Source of the DNA: Lasiodiplodia sp. COLG20
Lineage: Eukaryota; Ascomycota; Dothideomycetes; Botryosphaeriales; Botryosphaeriaceae
Reading direction: 5' to 3'
Assembly: GCA_009801085.1 (NCBI GenBank)
Contig: VNWV01000001.1
Span: 6,324,001 to 6,388,000 of the forward strand
DNA length: 64,000 bases
The notes beneath the pieces were generated by a model that was given only the letters and a program-made list of their open reading frames with translations, was not told the DNA's origin and searched no databases. Both the position numbers and the translations under genes were made by a program. This document shows positions 23,286 to 35,980 of this stretch, one piece after another. Positions within the stretch are counted from its first letter, which is position 1, and every line of letters begins with the position of its first letter.

Positions 23286-24058
23286 TGTCGATTAGCTGTA
23301 CACTGTAAAAAATACGAAATAGAGCACAGGGCAGATATGACGGAGGGCGGTCCGGGATCGGGTGTTTTCCGTCTGTTCCTTGCTTTTCTGGCCACAGTTC
23401 CTGGACCCTGGCGCTAAGCCCTAAGAAAAAATCCGGGGAAGAAGGAACGGCTCCAGGCGCAGACGCGATCCGACCACACCTCTCCCCAACCCATCTGGCC
23501 TCTTCCCGCTCGATCCCCTCCAGTCTGGACCTCCTCTAGCTGTCGCACCACCACCAGCGGGACCTACGCCGCGCTCCACTCGTGCCCGGATCAAGCGGTC
23601 CCGTCGCCGCATCCGCCCTCCCTTTTTTTCTCTTCCCACCCCACCTTCCTTGCTCGCGGCAGTCGGCGCCCTGTCGTCATGCCTTGAACGCGTGCGCGCT
23701 GCGAAAAAACAGGGTCCAACCGTCCAATCTCTTCTCATTTCTGACGTTCCACCACCTCTCCTCTTTTCACCCGCCCTCCTTTCTCTTGCGCGGGTTTCAG
23801 TCTCTCTTCCCCGTTCGCTATCCCCTCGCCCACATCCTGCCTTTCAATGCCGTGCGGAGAGCTTTCCGGTCTAAACCAGCGTGTGCACCCCGCCGTCCGT
23901 TAGCCGCTTGCCTTCTCTCTTCTTTGTCGTAATTCCACGTCAGCAACAGAGGCCCTCTATCCACCACTACTTTGCACCATCAGCAGTCGGCCGCGCCGGA
24001 TCTACGTCAGCGCACGCCTTTGGCAGCAGCGGCATAGCGCCCTGCGGATATTGCGCAA
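23286..24058. other. Intergenic with long pyrimidine-rich leader before EOS1
   Basis: From about 23610 to 23860 the plus strand is strongly CT-rich, as in many fungal promoters and 5' leaders. No gene seen. Confidence 0.5.
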
Positions 24059-25767
24059 ATGTCGTCGCAGCCGCCGCATCAACGTGTGCGTCCCGGAGCC
24101 CGCCATCCTTTCGCAGCCTCGGCGCCCTCCGCTCCGCTCGCTCAGCCTCAACCCGTGCCATCGACACCCCCGCCATCCTACACGCCCAAGGATCCTTTCG
24201 CACCAGATGACCGTGTATCATCGCAGTATCAGACGCAAGGAATCCCCCAGCCGCTAACCGCCGTATCTACCTCTTCCCGGCCGCCATCCCGCCGCTGTTC
24301 AAATCCAGCGAACGCTGCCATTCCCGCATTTTCCAACCCGGAATCCCACCAGCAGCAAGCAACGGCCCAAGTACATGCCCGCCGTCGCTCCAGTGCCGCT
24401 GCCCGTGTCGCCGCTGCCTCCGCGCCTGACCTCGGCCGAACCTTATCTCGCGAGGATCCTAGCCTAGACATGAACGGCATCCCGCAATCTAACAACATCG
24501 AGCAGCTGGACTCTCCAAGCGCCGAACCACCGTCCTCTGCTCTCCATCCTCGCATTGCCGTCGTGCTGGGAATCAAGGAATCCTTCCACGTGCCGCTGCT
24601 GTTGTGTCGTGCCTTGGCGACGGCCCCGCCCATTTGGTGGTTTGTGAGATGTGTCGTGCTAGTTTGGCGGCTGGCAATCAGCGCGTTGAGAGGAGGGTTG
24701 CACAAAGACGTTGAGTGGGGGGTTGCGGGATGGAGGGGTGGGGGTGTAGGTGGGGGAGCAGGGTTTGATAATGCTGCAACAGGGCCTGAATGTGGAAGCG
24801 AGGTGGCAAGTTTGGTCATTACGGAAGTTGGATTGGCGGCGTTGTGGGTAAGTTTGTCTTGCGTTTCCCTGGTTATTTGGTCCTCTGTGTTCTTGAAGCA
24901 TATGTGGGAAAGAAAAGATGTTGGGAGAGTCGAAGGGCTGGGGCTCTTGGTGTCAGGAATAGGGATTAGTTGGCTAATTTCCGGTCCCACATGCAGTGCA
25001 CAGCATCAGGATATCTTTCTTTCTATTTCGCGGATTGTCTCATGTCCCGATGGTAAGCATCTTTTCAACTTCTTTTTTCCACACTTTTCCTTTTCCCCTT
25101 ATAGAAAAAAAAAAAGAAAGCAGAGAGACAGGCAGTATCAGGAGCCCAGAGAGAGCTTCTTGCAAAGGGCAAGACAAGCATTATTGGGGTTGAGGATGGG
25201 TTGAAGAGCTAGGAAGAAGTGATAGACGAGAGAGCAAATAGGGCACAACGAAGTTTCAAACTGGAACTCTACGGCTTACGATACATCCTTGCACTACAGG
25301 CTGCTCAACTACACACCCGCCGCGACCCTCGTTCGGCTCTTTACCATTTCGGCCATCAACGTCTACACAACCTCCTGGTGGCTTCATCTTTCCGGCGCCA
25401 GTTCTGATCCCCGTCTCCTCCTCCCTGCTTGGATATGTATCGCTAGCGTAAGTCCTTTTTATACCGCCCAACATCGTCACGGTACTCTGTCCCATCCATC
25501 TCATTGCATCACTGACGAAATGGATTCTAGATGCTAACAATCCTATACCATCTGGCTCATCGTCATGTCAACATTCGCCGCGAGACCCGTGCCGCCGTCC
25601 GCGCCTTCTACGTTTCAAGCAGCGTAAGCTTGTTTCTCCTGCTACTACAGAGCCACCTTGAGAGGGGCACATGGAGGGTTGCGCCGCTAGTAGTCATCGT
25701 GGAAAGGGTAGCCCGTGCTTGGAAGGATGCGAGAGTTCCGACGGCTGGTGGTGGCGGTGAGCTGTGA
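24059..25767 (+). CDS. EOS1: N-glycosylation protein EOS1, ER membrane protein
   Basis: Multi-pass ER protein that affects N-glycosylation and oxidative-stress tolerance in yeast. Exons 24059-24847, 24997-25052, 25300-25447 and 25531-25767 give 409 aa. The first 160 residues are Pro/Ser-rich and presumably cytosolic. The EOS1 domain starts near LHPRIAVVLGIKESFHVPLLLCRA. It continues through the 56-nt exon (TASGYLSFYFADCLMSRW) into WLLNYTPAATLVRLFTIS, LSGASSDPRLLLPAWICI and YHLAHRHVNIRRETRAAV. The 56-nt second exon joins its neighbours in phase and restores the family sequence, which fixes the gene model. Gly-rich loops (GWRGGGVGGGAG) enlarge the protein. Family recognition is firm. Confidence 0.92.
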
Positions 25768-26635
25768 TGACTTGGAGACCGGATTGATATTTCTCTCCTT
25801 CTCTTTGCCATGCTTGTTTGCTGTTGGTCGATTGCCTTCTTCGAGTCATAGCCTTGGGGTCTCTCTTGATGGTTACTATTGGGAGCGGGTCTTCTTCCTA
25901 GTATTCACATGATATGGGTTTCATTACATTTTTCTTCAGCCACTTTTGGCAGTCGATTGATGAGCAAGGAGCTTGGTCATGGCGGCGTGGCGCTGTTTGG
26001 GGGTTCTTTACTGCCAATTTTTAGGAGATTCCTACTCGAGAAACATTTCCTCATGCACCTGAAACTCTTGAGCTTGCTTGGTGTGACGTTACTAAGTGAA
26101 TGAACGATGTGCGCGCCATTGATACTTGCGGGTTGGTCATCGTCGAATTTTCATTCCAAATGATGCGGCGATGAGAGAAACAAGCGGCCTGGGGTAGGTC
26201 GTTGGTGTTGGTGCGAGTTCCGTATGCAAGTAGGCACGCAGATGCAGGGTTCATGCAATGCGGTCAGCTGAAGGGCAAAACAATGCGACCATCTATCCTT
26301 TTTAAGAGATAGTAATTGCAGAATCCAATAACGTATTTGAGTGTATATGAGACGCCGTGTGGCTCGCATACTAGAACCTGTTCAAGATTATGATATGAGG
26401 CCGGGGCCGATTTCCCTAAGAATGCGGCAGTGGACAATAAAGAGCTAGAGTAACAATTAAGTGACCAAGAAGACTTTAAATTCGCAAAAGACAGGCTGAT
26501 ATAAATATGAGGGAGAATATACGAAGTAAAAAAAAAAAAAAAAGAGTCACTCGGTCCAAGAGATGACGTACATACAAGCTTCGCTATTGCAAAAGTGGGC
26601 TAGTGATGCGCTACATCAGCATATTTCCCTACGAG

Positions 26636-26672
26636 CTAGCAGAGCTGGCAGAGCTGACAGAGCTGGCGATGC
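26636..26672. repeat. Short 9-bp tandem repeat
   Basis: About four imperfect copies of GAGCTGGCA (AGAGCTGGCAGAGCTGACAG and onward). Confidence 0.6.
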
Positions 26673-29600
26673 AGGAAGCAAGGGTGATTTACAGGAACGC
26701 ACCCCTGGCAGCTCCGGCAATGCGATTTGCTGCCAGCGTTGAAGGGGCTGGGGGAGCTGGAGGCGCAGGTAGCATTTCGAGATAGTCGTGAAGCCTTAGG
26801 CGCCGGAAATCCTTTCCCATGTCCATTTCAGATCAAGATTTGTTGCGTCTGGCCATGGAACTCCCTTGCGCTTCTAAGACCAGCCAGTGGACCGGGCGCA
26901 TCGCCTGAGATAAAATGCCCAGCCCATCGCCAGTACAAAAAGTCGGCTGTAGTCGCCATCATCTGAGAGATGCTCTTATCTTCAACGGTCAGAAACGGTC
27001 CCCTTGAAATCGGCACAAAATCCCAGGCTCTCGCACAAGACCAACGGTAATCCACGAAGCAACGGTTTGAAACTCCACATGCGGACAGCAGGCGAAAAGC
27101 CCGGGTCAGGCTACGCGTTGCCTATTCGCGCTCGCACAAATCGTCATGGAGCACGGATCGGGGGCCATGGTCATTCAGTCCGGAAGAACTCTTAAGTCAA
27201 AGCACTCAGACTTCATCCCGCTCCTCTGGCATGAGGCCCCTGCTCACCTACGTCATCCGCGACCGACGCGAACGGGTGAGCGGGGCTCGCTTTCAAACCA
27301 CTGACCGAGATGCGGGTCAACCTTCCCCGCACCAAACCCGCATTACCTTCCCCACATCGCACGGGGGAAACCTTCCCCGCAGAGCAGCAATCAATCAACC
27401 GCCGTTTGGGGCAGTTCACTCTGCTGCACACAGATTAGGAAGGTAGGCGATTTCCGGCTTGGGAATGCAGGGCTTAGCCGCAGCCGCTTCCGCCGTTCGC
27501 CGTCCCCGTCCCTAGCGCGCCAAATAATGCGCATGCAGGATGCCGGGTACCGGAGATGGCGTTTTCTGATTTTCTCGGTTGCGGCTTTTTTATTCCGTGG
27601 AGCTTATCTGTCGGCTTTCGAGACTTAGGCTATTGTTCACGATGTGGATCTGCACCGGTTGCTGCGGCACGAGCGGCTGCGGGAGCTAATATCTCCAAAT
27701 TGCGCTTCATTTCTGGCAATACTATTGATTATCTTATTGAATATTTGGAATGCTTCTTGCGTACGACGGTCAACCGTGTGAGACCTGTGGGACGTTCTCG
27801 TGTTCAGTATCGAGCTTTGGCACGGAAAGATTATGCTATTACCCAATCCGCATTTTTCCACTTCACATCTGTGCCATCCTCATGGATCATGCAGGTAAGT
27901 GAATTGAAGTAATCGGCGTGAAAATGGTGTAAGCGCAAGATTTTCCGAAGTGAAGTCGAAGTAACAGAGTGCACGACAAAACTTCGTTGATCCAGATACG
28001 CCGCCAGGGTTGCAGACACCTCTCACATGCGCAGATACCTGCATCACAGGTGCGAAGCTAAGCAATATACTCACATGCAGCCGTTACTACGGCCATGTGC
28101 TCACAAGCCTGAAAAGCTTACCGCGTGTATATATATAGGGTCTGCAGGCTTCAGTCTGCACCCAGCGCAACACAAAGTTTGGCGACAACCTCTCATTTAC
28201 CGGTGGAATGGTATGGTCGACTGGTTTGGTGGAATAGTCTGGGCGACTTGTTTTGCGGTCTAGTAGACACGTCGGCTCAAATTGGACAGGAAAGGCTAAG
28301 CATAATGTCTGAAAGATTATTCGATAATGCTCGGGCAGAGCATGATACTAAGATGCTGCTTACGAGTATCGAAGGATGTGATCTATCGCTTTCATGATCT
28401 GGGTAGAGGTAGCGTGGCGAAGGTAACCAGACTTCATTGTAGGAGATTCGAGACGTTTCAACCTCGCCCCATTAGAACAGCAGAGCGAGTGCACCAAGGA
28501 CAGCGGGCCGCAGGAATGGAGACGTGAGAGACGTCTGGATGTTTTTGCTGACTCCAAAGTTGAGTAAGCGCTTGCTAAGGATAGTCAAAGATAATCATCG
28601 TGGATACTGCTACTGCTATGCCAACAGCTCAGGCCAATTGCATTGATGAAGGTCACATACAGGCACAAGCATTGCAGCACTTCATAGGAGAAGTCAAAGT
28701 TTGACTATGAGATGGTGGTCGCAACTAGTTACTTAGTTGCGGGATTGGTGTGCATTACTTGAAATCCGGCAAGATGATTGCACAACAGCGGTATCTATGA
28801 TTAATTTGAATATGTGGGTGGTCGGCATCATTATCAAGCAGTGCCCCAAACAGTCCGATTTATCTCCGGCGTAATGGGCATGGTCACGAGCCGAGCACTT
28901 TCATCAGCAGAGGATGTTTATGAATCATCGATTCTTCAAGTCAAATCTACAGAGTTGTCCAACAGTACACATGTGCGATGATCCACTGTTGGAATCATTA
29001 CTGTATTTGTGTCCGACTGTGGGCATATATTTTGACAATTCCACGCCCTTCTCTCCTCGCATCACCTCACACCACAGCTCCACTTCAAGATCTACTACTG
29101 TAGTATGGTAAACCCGTTTTAGACTCTCATCTCACTAGCCAAAGCGAATTCTCCGCCGGAATCATCGAGCGAACTGTCGGCGTTTCGGTTTGGTATTGTA
29201 CGTGGCCGCAAGCTCGCCCCTCGCTGTCGTCCGTGGAGCTTCGGCAATGCATGTTATCTTGGGTTGTGGGCTAGCCGGAAGACTCGGACGGATGTCAAGC
29301 TACAAGTGTGGGAAGTGACTGTCGCCGGCGACGGAGGTGGTAGTGTGGAGGATTCGTATTCAATGCGGACTGGGTGTACCTAGAACGAGGTCAAGCATTT
29401 GTGAAATGGTCAGCACGTTAACTGTGACTTGGAGAACAAATTGCAAGAAATCGCAGTCTCCGTATCTGTCGGGCTCTGTTTAAGGTGTCGACGACACCCG
29501 CATTGTCTTATGAGAAGTTGGAGAAGGAAGTGTTTCCTCGACAGAGTTCGGCCTTTTCCAACATCGTATAATGGCAACTGATTCCCGATTCCGGAAGGGT

Positions 29601-32025
29601 CATCGGAGTACGGATAGCGGACACACCCTACCACCGTCAACTCAAGTGTAACTGGCGATCTTGAGGGTGTTGCAGTTCCGAGACAGAATGCTCAACTGCA
29701 TTCCCATACTGCTGCTGCGTATTTGGTTTAGTGTCACAGAACGTTCTATCCAGAGTACAACCACTACTCATACGGATATTCAGGGCATAGCAAAAGAGAC
29801 GCGGTTTGTAGAGACCACATCTTCCCCTATCTCACCAAAGACCGTACAGTCAAGCACAGGCCAGTTCAAACCAGGACTCTAGACGGAAGAGATCTAGACG
29901 CCGAATCTCAACAAGCCCGGTGGACCAAACAACCCGGCACGAGGGGCTATTGCAGAGTGTACTTCCGCTTCGGGCCTTATCGATCCAGACTCCGGGTGGC
30001 AAGAAAGCCGAGAGATAAACGCAGTGATGTCCGTCCGGTGAGCGTGCCTCGGCGGAGCTTGGCTGTTGGCCCCTGCCCTTTGGGCTATTCGAAGACTGGT
30101 GGATTCCCTCAAAAACAAGTGGGTTTGCCGTCGTGTTTCGGCCTTTAACGATGCATGTGAACACTGCTACGGACGCGCGGCATTTTCTCGTTGAGGGGAG
30201 TGGCGTTCTGGACCCTAGGATTTGGGCCTCTCAATGCAACATTCTTAATGCGTTTTTTTTTCTTCGGGTGACGAAAGCCACAAGGCATGGGAAAACAGCC
30301 CCATTGTGGCAAATAGGTCGGACTGCGTTTGTTGGGACTTGCCGGTGTCAAGGACTAAAAGGGGCCCCCGAGTGTAAATGACCGATTGGGACGGTATTGC
30401 GGGTCGAAGCGGGAAGTCGGCGGCTATGGGCAGTGATTGATTGGACTAAAACACACGGAATAGCCCTTCAGAGGCGGAGATGCGGCTTTCTTGGGATGGG
30501 ATGATTGACGACGGTCGAACTAAGATAAAGAATCGGAGCAATTCTGGAGCGCGAGATGCTAGGCACAGCATCGGACAGGCTCTGATTCGCCATAGGGATA
30601 GGCGTAAAGAGCGGTACGTACTGTAGATGATATCAAACGGGTCGGGTTGGTATGGCCGGAAAAGGGGTTCCCGTATGATTTCATGGCGGAGATGGCGGAG
30701 CATTCTGATACACCAGCGTGAAGATTTTCTTCCACCCATTAGAGGAGCGCGCGTTCCCGCGAGATTTGCGTGAAGACAGACGCATGGAGTAACAAGTCCA
30801 AAGGAGTGGCACATTAACTGGAGCACTCAAGGGGAGGGCGAGGTTGATAATGGGAAGTGCAGATACAGGGATGCAAGCCACCAAGACGATCACGTCTGGC
30901 CTTGGCTCCGCGTAAGACCGGAAGCAGTTCCTTCCTTGTCAAAGACCGACGCTGACAAGCATGCAGTTGCCGACTCGCATCGCTTGGCAGGTCCTGTGTC
31001 GAAACCTGAACAGCGGACAAAAGTGGAGTGACTGGTGGTGTTGAGAGCTGACTGGCAGGCGGAAAGTGACGCAGCGGATCACGAGTCAATGGCCAGTATC
31101 AGGGAAGCACGCGGTGGAGGCGGCTCTGTTGGGCAGCTAGGAACCGGGACGAGAATGCGGCGGAAGCGTAGGCGTATGACGGGCGGTGGCAGATGACCTG
31201 GCGGGACGCAACCGTGCAGTGGAAGGGTCGCGACGTAGCATGCCTTGGCGCTAAACGGATGCGGTAGTCGGGCGCCTTGGAGGCTCCTCTCTCGGCAACC
31301 GTGCGGCTGAAAAAGCGAGGCTTGCTGCCCAGCCAGCGGCGCGAAGCCCTTGACGACGCGTCGTGCCGCCAACACAACACCAACCCGCTGGCATGGTGAT
31401 GGCTCTTCGTCATGCGGACAGGCCAATGGGGCCGGCTGCATTGCCAGGGAAGGCAGTGGAAGTGGACCAGCGCGACCCGATCCGCACGATAGCCGGTACT
31501 TCTCCATGGGGAGCAGCGAGAGATGACGTCGAGTCGGCCGTTTGAGGAAGCGGCCGATTGGCTGGGGCGGTTGATGCGCCGGCAGTGGCTACCGGGTGGC
31601 CCGCGCTTTAGGCGGCCAAACTGCTCGGCCACTGCGCCGCCATTGACGTCGGCTTTTGAACGCCACCACCGCCTGCCGCTCTGGTCCTCCGTTACCCTGC
31701 CCTCTTCGTAAACAAGAAATCTGTCGCCTCTTATTCGTCCGCCCGTCTGCTGACTCGGCCTGTCCCACAATTCCGCCGTGCGCACATTCCGCTTGGGATC
31801 CTTGGGGCAGTTTCTCCCCCCAGCTGCACTCTAACGGGAATGGACTTCCGACCAGGACAAGCTCACCTCCCCCGGCTGTCTCCACAGATGCCAACCCCAG
31901 ATCACGGACTAAGACCTAGTCTGGAGCCCCGGACGGCTGTGCGCCCTGCAGGCTTAGCCAGGCGGACATGGACATACGCCATCCCGTTCCATGCCGCCGT
32001 TGCGCCAGATGGAACCTGCCCGAAC

Positions 32026-32032
32026 TATAAAA
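32026..32032 (+). promoter_or_regulatory. TATA box of the sugar transporter gene
   Basis: TATAAAA, 108 bp before the ATG, flanked by the inverted pair GAAC and GTTC. It is followed by a CT-rich leader (about 32040-32135), a typical strong fungal promoter layout. Confidence 0.7.
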
Positions 32033-32139
32033 TGTTCCCAGAATCCTCCAGCCTCTGCTGCTCTTCACTTGGCAGCTCGATAGAAGCCAGAGTACTTGTT
32101 TGATCTTTCAATCAGTCCCTCCGCCCCAATCTGCCCATC

Positions 32140-34023
32140 ATGGATGCCTCCGACAAGGACAGCGCGAAGCTCTCCAAGGGCAGCGCCGAGTACCACGAAG
32201 ATGTCAATGCCATGAAGACCATACCGACCGCTGACCTCCCTGACCTGATGGCTGAGGAGGTTTCCTATGGTCGTAGCGGTCTTCGTGGTCTCATCGATTC
32301 GCCTTTCGTCTTCGGTGCTGCATTCCTGGCCTCCCTCGGCGGCTTCTCTTTCGGATACGACCAGGGCGTCATCTCCATTATCAACGTTATGCCCCAGTTC
32401 CTCAACGCATACCCCATCCTAAACGAGGGAGGCTTCTACACCGGTCTCATGACTGCCATGCTGGAGCTCGGTGCCTTTCTGGGCTGTTTCTTCATGCCCT
32501 GGCTCGCCGATAAGATTAGCCGGAAATGGGCTCTGAGCGTCGTCGTCTGCATCTTCTGTATTGGCGCCATCATCCAGACCTCCGCGCCCAACTATGGTGC
32601 TCTGGTCTTTGGCCGCTTCTTCGGAGGTATTGGTGTCGGAACCCTGGCACTGGTAAGTTCACCATTTTCAACCTCACTGGGCACGACACTTACACTGCAA
32701 CAGGGTGCTCCCCTCTACATCTCGGAGATCGCACCTCCCAACCTCCGCGGCGCTCTTCTTGTGCTCGAGTCGGTTTCCATCGTCCTGGGCGTCGTCGTCT
32801 CGTACTGGATCAGCTATGGTACAAAGTGAGTAGAACCCTTGGCCTTGGAAGCCCGCCGCATCCTAACAATATTTTCAGAGAGCTCGAAGGCGAGGTCGCA
32901 TTCCGTCTTCCTTTCGGCCTTCAGATGGTTTGCGCCATCCTTCTCGGCATCGGAATCCACTTCTTCCCTTACAGCCCCCGTTGGCTCGGCTTGAAGGGCC
33001 GCGAGGCAGACTGCCTGCAGAGCTTGTCCCAGCTTCGCCGCTTGCCTCCGACCGACAACCGTGTCCAGGCTGAGTTCCAGGCCATCATGACCGAAGTCGA
33101 GTTCCAGAAGAAGCTCACCGAACTCCATCACCCCGGCCTTTCCGGCTTCAAGCTTGAGATCGCCAGTTGGCTTGACCTCTTCAAGAAGAAGAGCTGGAGG
33201 CGTACCGCTGTCGGCACTGGTATCGCTTTCTTCCAGCAATTTTCCGGTATGTTATATCGCCACCAGGAAAGAAGTTGGACAAAGCTAACATTGCGGCAAT
33301 TCAGGCATCAACGGCTTCATCTACTACGCTCCTATCCTTTTCCGCTCTCTGGGTCAGACCGATGAAATGTCTCTTATCCTCTCGGGCACGCTCAACATCA
33401 GCCAGCTGGTCGCTGTCGTCGTCTGCTTCTTCATTATCGACCGTATCGGTAGGCGCCCGCTCGCCATCTGGGGCGCGGTCGGCATGGCGATGCCGTACAT
33501 TGTCATGAGTATTCTGGTTGGGCTGTACTCGTCCAACTGGGCGGGTCACCAGGCGGCGGGCTGGGTGACGACGGCCATGGCTTACGTCTACACCTTCTTC
33601 TACGGTGTCTCGTACTCGCCTTTGACTTGGGTATGTTCTTTGCGAGTCCCTACTTGGTGTTGAGAAATACTAACAACCTTGAAGGCTTTGCCCAGCGAGG
33701 TCTTCCCCAACGGCACCCGTGCCAAGGGCGTGGCTCTGTCGACGTCGGTCGTCTGGCTGGCCAACTTCATCATCGGCGTCATCGTGCCCACCATGATCGA
33801 GAAGGCCGGCTTTGGTACCTACGTGTTCTTCGCCGGGTGGTGTATTCTCGCTGTCGTTTGGGCTTACTACCTTGTTCCCGAGACCAAGGGCCGCACCCTC
33901 GAGCAGATGGACGAGGTCTTCGGCGACAACTCGGCCCAGGAGGAGCGTGAGATCATGGCCGACGTGGTCCGCAACGGCGGCGCGAGAAGGGCGGATGAGC
34001 TGGTGCAGGATGTGAAGGTGTGA
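32140..34023 (+). CDS. MFS sugar transporter (hexose type)
   Basis: Twelve-helix plasma-membrane symporter of the sugar porter family. Exons 32140-32652, 32704-32825, 32879-33246, 33305-33630 and 33685-34023 give 555 aa. Family signatures: GFSFGYDQGV in helix 1, the loop LADKISRKWA, GRFFGGIGVG, SEIAPPNLRGALL, QQFSGINGFIYYAP in helix 7, DRIGRRPLAIWG, and PETKGRTLEQMDEVFGD at the C-terminus. The motif Q-FSGIN-FIYYAP marks hexose-type transporters, but the substrate cannot be fixed by reading. All four introns are 50-60 nt and GT-AG. Start: the ATG of MDASDKDSAKL, downstream of a clear TATA box, which suggests strong or inducible expression. The closest relatives are probably glucose or other monosaccharide carriers. 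Confidence 0.95.
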
Positions 34024-34918
34024 GTGCGCAGTCAGTGGTTTTGACATGTTATATACCCCTCTGTTTTCCTGCATGAGACGGCGTTACGATCATGATAGCG
34101 ATTGAAATTGACCTTTGAAAGAAAAGAAGACTTTCCTAGTGATGGTGAATGCGCTCGTGAGCTTGCTTAGGACAATTAGATTTCAGCATCAGCTTTCAGC
34201 GCTCTCGTGGCCCAAACTGCTCAACTGACGAACGCTAGAGTGTACCGCCAGAGCGCCGCGAAGGATGTGCCATGTGAAGAAGCGGCTCTGAGATCCGTGC
34301 AGGACCGGTGAAAAGCGAAGCCAGAGCTTTGTACCGTTCGGCGACGAGGCTGCGAATCGCGTTGACCTCCCAAAAGGTAAGAGCAAAGGATCGTGGACCA
34401 TGCTGAGCGCTCGTTAATGACTCGCATAGAATGCCAGGGTCTCGGCACGACCAGCAACTCCTGTTCGGCAAACCTGCTCCTGTAGTTCAGCCTTACCCTC
34501 TCCCACTACCAAAGCGGCGTTAGGCCTGACCCTGACGATTGCCCAAAAGAGCGATATGGTGATTGGCAGAAGCTGTTTTGCGGACGTTACTCCGCTTGTC
34601 CAGTCAACTAGCGAGTTATCTACCTACCCCGCCATGAGAGGCCCCCCTCCGCCCCACCACGCGCGCGGTCCGACCACACGTCTTCGTTCTTCTTTTCCCG
34701 ACCTCCCAATGCCCGCGAGCTCCGACTGACGTACGCACAGCCCGGCTCAACCACCATAGCGATCGCCGCAATACCCCACACGCGCAATTGAACCCGCTCC
34801 GCACCTCTCCGCACCCCGCGCCCTCCGCCCCGCCCCCCGCCAAACAACTCACACACCACTCAAGTCGCGACCACGAACCGTCAAACAGTCGTCAGCAATC
34901 TCCCTTCACTCAATCACC
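34024..34918. other. Intergenic, 0.9 kb
   Basis: Nothing recognised. The last 150 bp before the next ATG are C-rich. Confidence 0.5.
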
Positions 34919-35980
34919 ATGCCGTCAACCCTCTCCCCCACCACACCCCTCATCCTGGACGGCGCCCTGGCGACCGAGCTCGAAGCACGCGGCTTGTCGC
35001 TGACAACGCGCCTCTGGTCCGCCGCCGCCCTCGCCTCGCCCGACTCGGCCGCCGCCATCCGCGCCGTGCACGCATCCTACTACGCCGCCGGCTCGACCGT
35101 GGCGACGACGGCCTCGTACCAAGCCTCGCTCCCGGGCCTGCGCGCCGCCGGCTACGGCGACGCAGAAGCGAGGGCGCTGGTCAAGAAGAGCGTGGACGTG
35201 GCGAAGGAAGCTCGGGATGAAGAGAAGAAAAACGGCGGGTCGCCGCTGCTGGTCGCTGGGAGCGTCGGGCCTTACGGCGCTTTCCTGGCAGATGGCTCCG
35301 AGTACACGGGCCGCTACGCGCTGAGCGTGGCCGCGTTCAAGGACTTCCACCGCGAGCGCATCACCGTGCTACTCGAGAGCGGCGTCGATCTGTTGGCGCT
35401 GGAGACGATGCCGAATCGTGTCGAGATCGAGGCACTCGTCGAGTTGTTGAGAGAGGAGTTTCCGAACTCGAGAGCGTGGCTGGGCGTGACCGTTCGCCGG
35501 AGGAGGGAGGCGCTTAAGGGTGGGGCAGTGGCTGCCGTGGAAGAAGCGGTCGTGGAATGGACGAGGGTGGAAACGGGCGGCAGTCTGGCCAAGGACGAGG
35601 GGTCATTGGAGGGGGAGCAGTTGGTGCTCAGTGATGGGAGCGGGCTGAAGGGTGTAGGCGAATTGGTGAGGCACAGCGAGCAGATTGTTGCCGTGGGTGT
35701 GAACTGCGTTCCGCAGGATTCGGTCGTGGAGGCTTTGACGGGCTTAAGGGAGGGCGCAGGTGAAAAAGCGTGTGTCGTTTATCCGAACAGCGGTGAGGTG
35801 TGGGACGCTGTGGAAAAGGTATGGAGAGAGGGAGATAAGTCGGAGGGCAAGGCGTTGGAGGATAGGGTGAAGGATTGGTGGAAGAATGGTGCAAGGTGGA
35901 TTGGTGGGTGTTGCCGAATGGGGCCGAAGGACATCAAGGTGATCAAGGAGGTTGTAGAGAAGCTGCAAAAGGGAGGTTAA
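34919..35980 (+). CDS. Homocysteine S-methyltransferase
   Basis: Transfers a methyl group from S-methylmethionine or S-adenosylmethionine to homocysteine to make methionine (yeast Mht1/Sam4 type), in the cytosol. Single exon, 353 aa. Motifs: ILDGALATELEARG at the N-terminus, TASYQASLPGL, VAGSVGPYGAFLADGSEYTG and LALETMPNRVEIEAL. The zinc-binding cysteines are in VGVNC (about residue 263) and in GGCCR (about 331-332). Odd point: between WLGVTV and LSDGSGLKG there is an extra stretch of about 45 residues, rich in Glu/Gly/Val, where the family usually has a short loop. It has no splice signals that would remove it cleanly. The start is the first ATG, in CACCATGCC context. Confidence 0.93.
   Translation: MPSTLSPTTPLILDGALATELEARGLSLTTRLWSAAALASPDSAAAIRAVHASYYAAGSTVATTASYQASLPGLRAAGYGDAEARALVKKSVDVAKEARDEEKKNGGSPLLVAGSVGPYGAFLADGSEYTGRYALSVAAFKDFHRERITVLLESGVDLLALETMPNRVEIEALVELLREEFPNSRAWLGVTVRRRREALKGGAVAAVEEAVVEWTRVETGGSLAKDEGSLEGEQLVLSDGSGLKGVGELVRHSEQIVAVGVNCVPQDSVVEALTGLREGAGEKACVVYPNSGEVWDAVEKVWREGDKSEGKALEDRVKDWWKNGARWIGGCCRMGPKDIKVIKEVVEKLQKGG

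Larger units (their letters stand above)
25768..32139. other. 6.4-kb gene-free stretch
   Basis: No supported gene on either strand. It contains a short GAGCTGGCA-type repeat (about 26636-26670), an A16 run near 26529 and many short random frames. The last kilobase (31.1-32.1 kb) is GC-rich and is presumably the sugar-transporter promoter. No transposon domain, tRNA or rRNA recognised. Confidence 0.5.

Noticed and set aside
26525..26545. Poly-A runs (26.5, 38.1 and 59.3 kb) as retroelement tails
   Set aside because: No reverse-transcriptase remnants, target duplications or shared upstream sequence; treated as simple homopolymers.
31099..31785. 228-codon minus frame before the sugar transporter
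   Set aside because: Lies in GC-rich promoter DNA with several equally long alternative frames; Arg/Ser/His-rich and without motifs.
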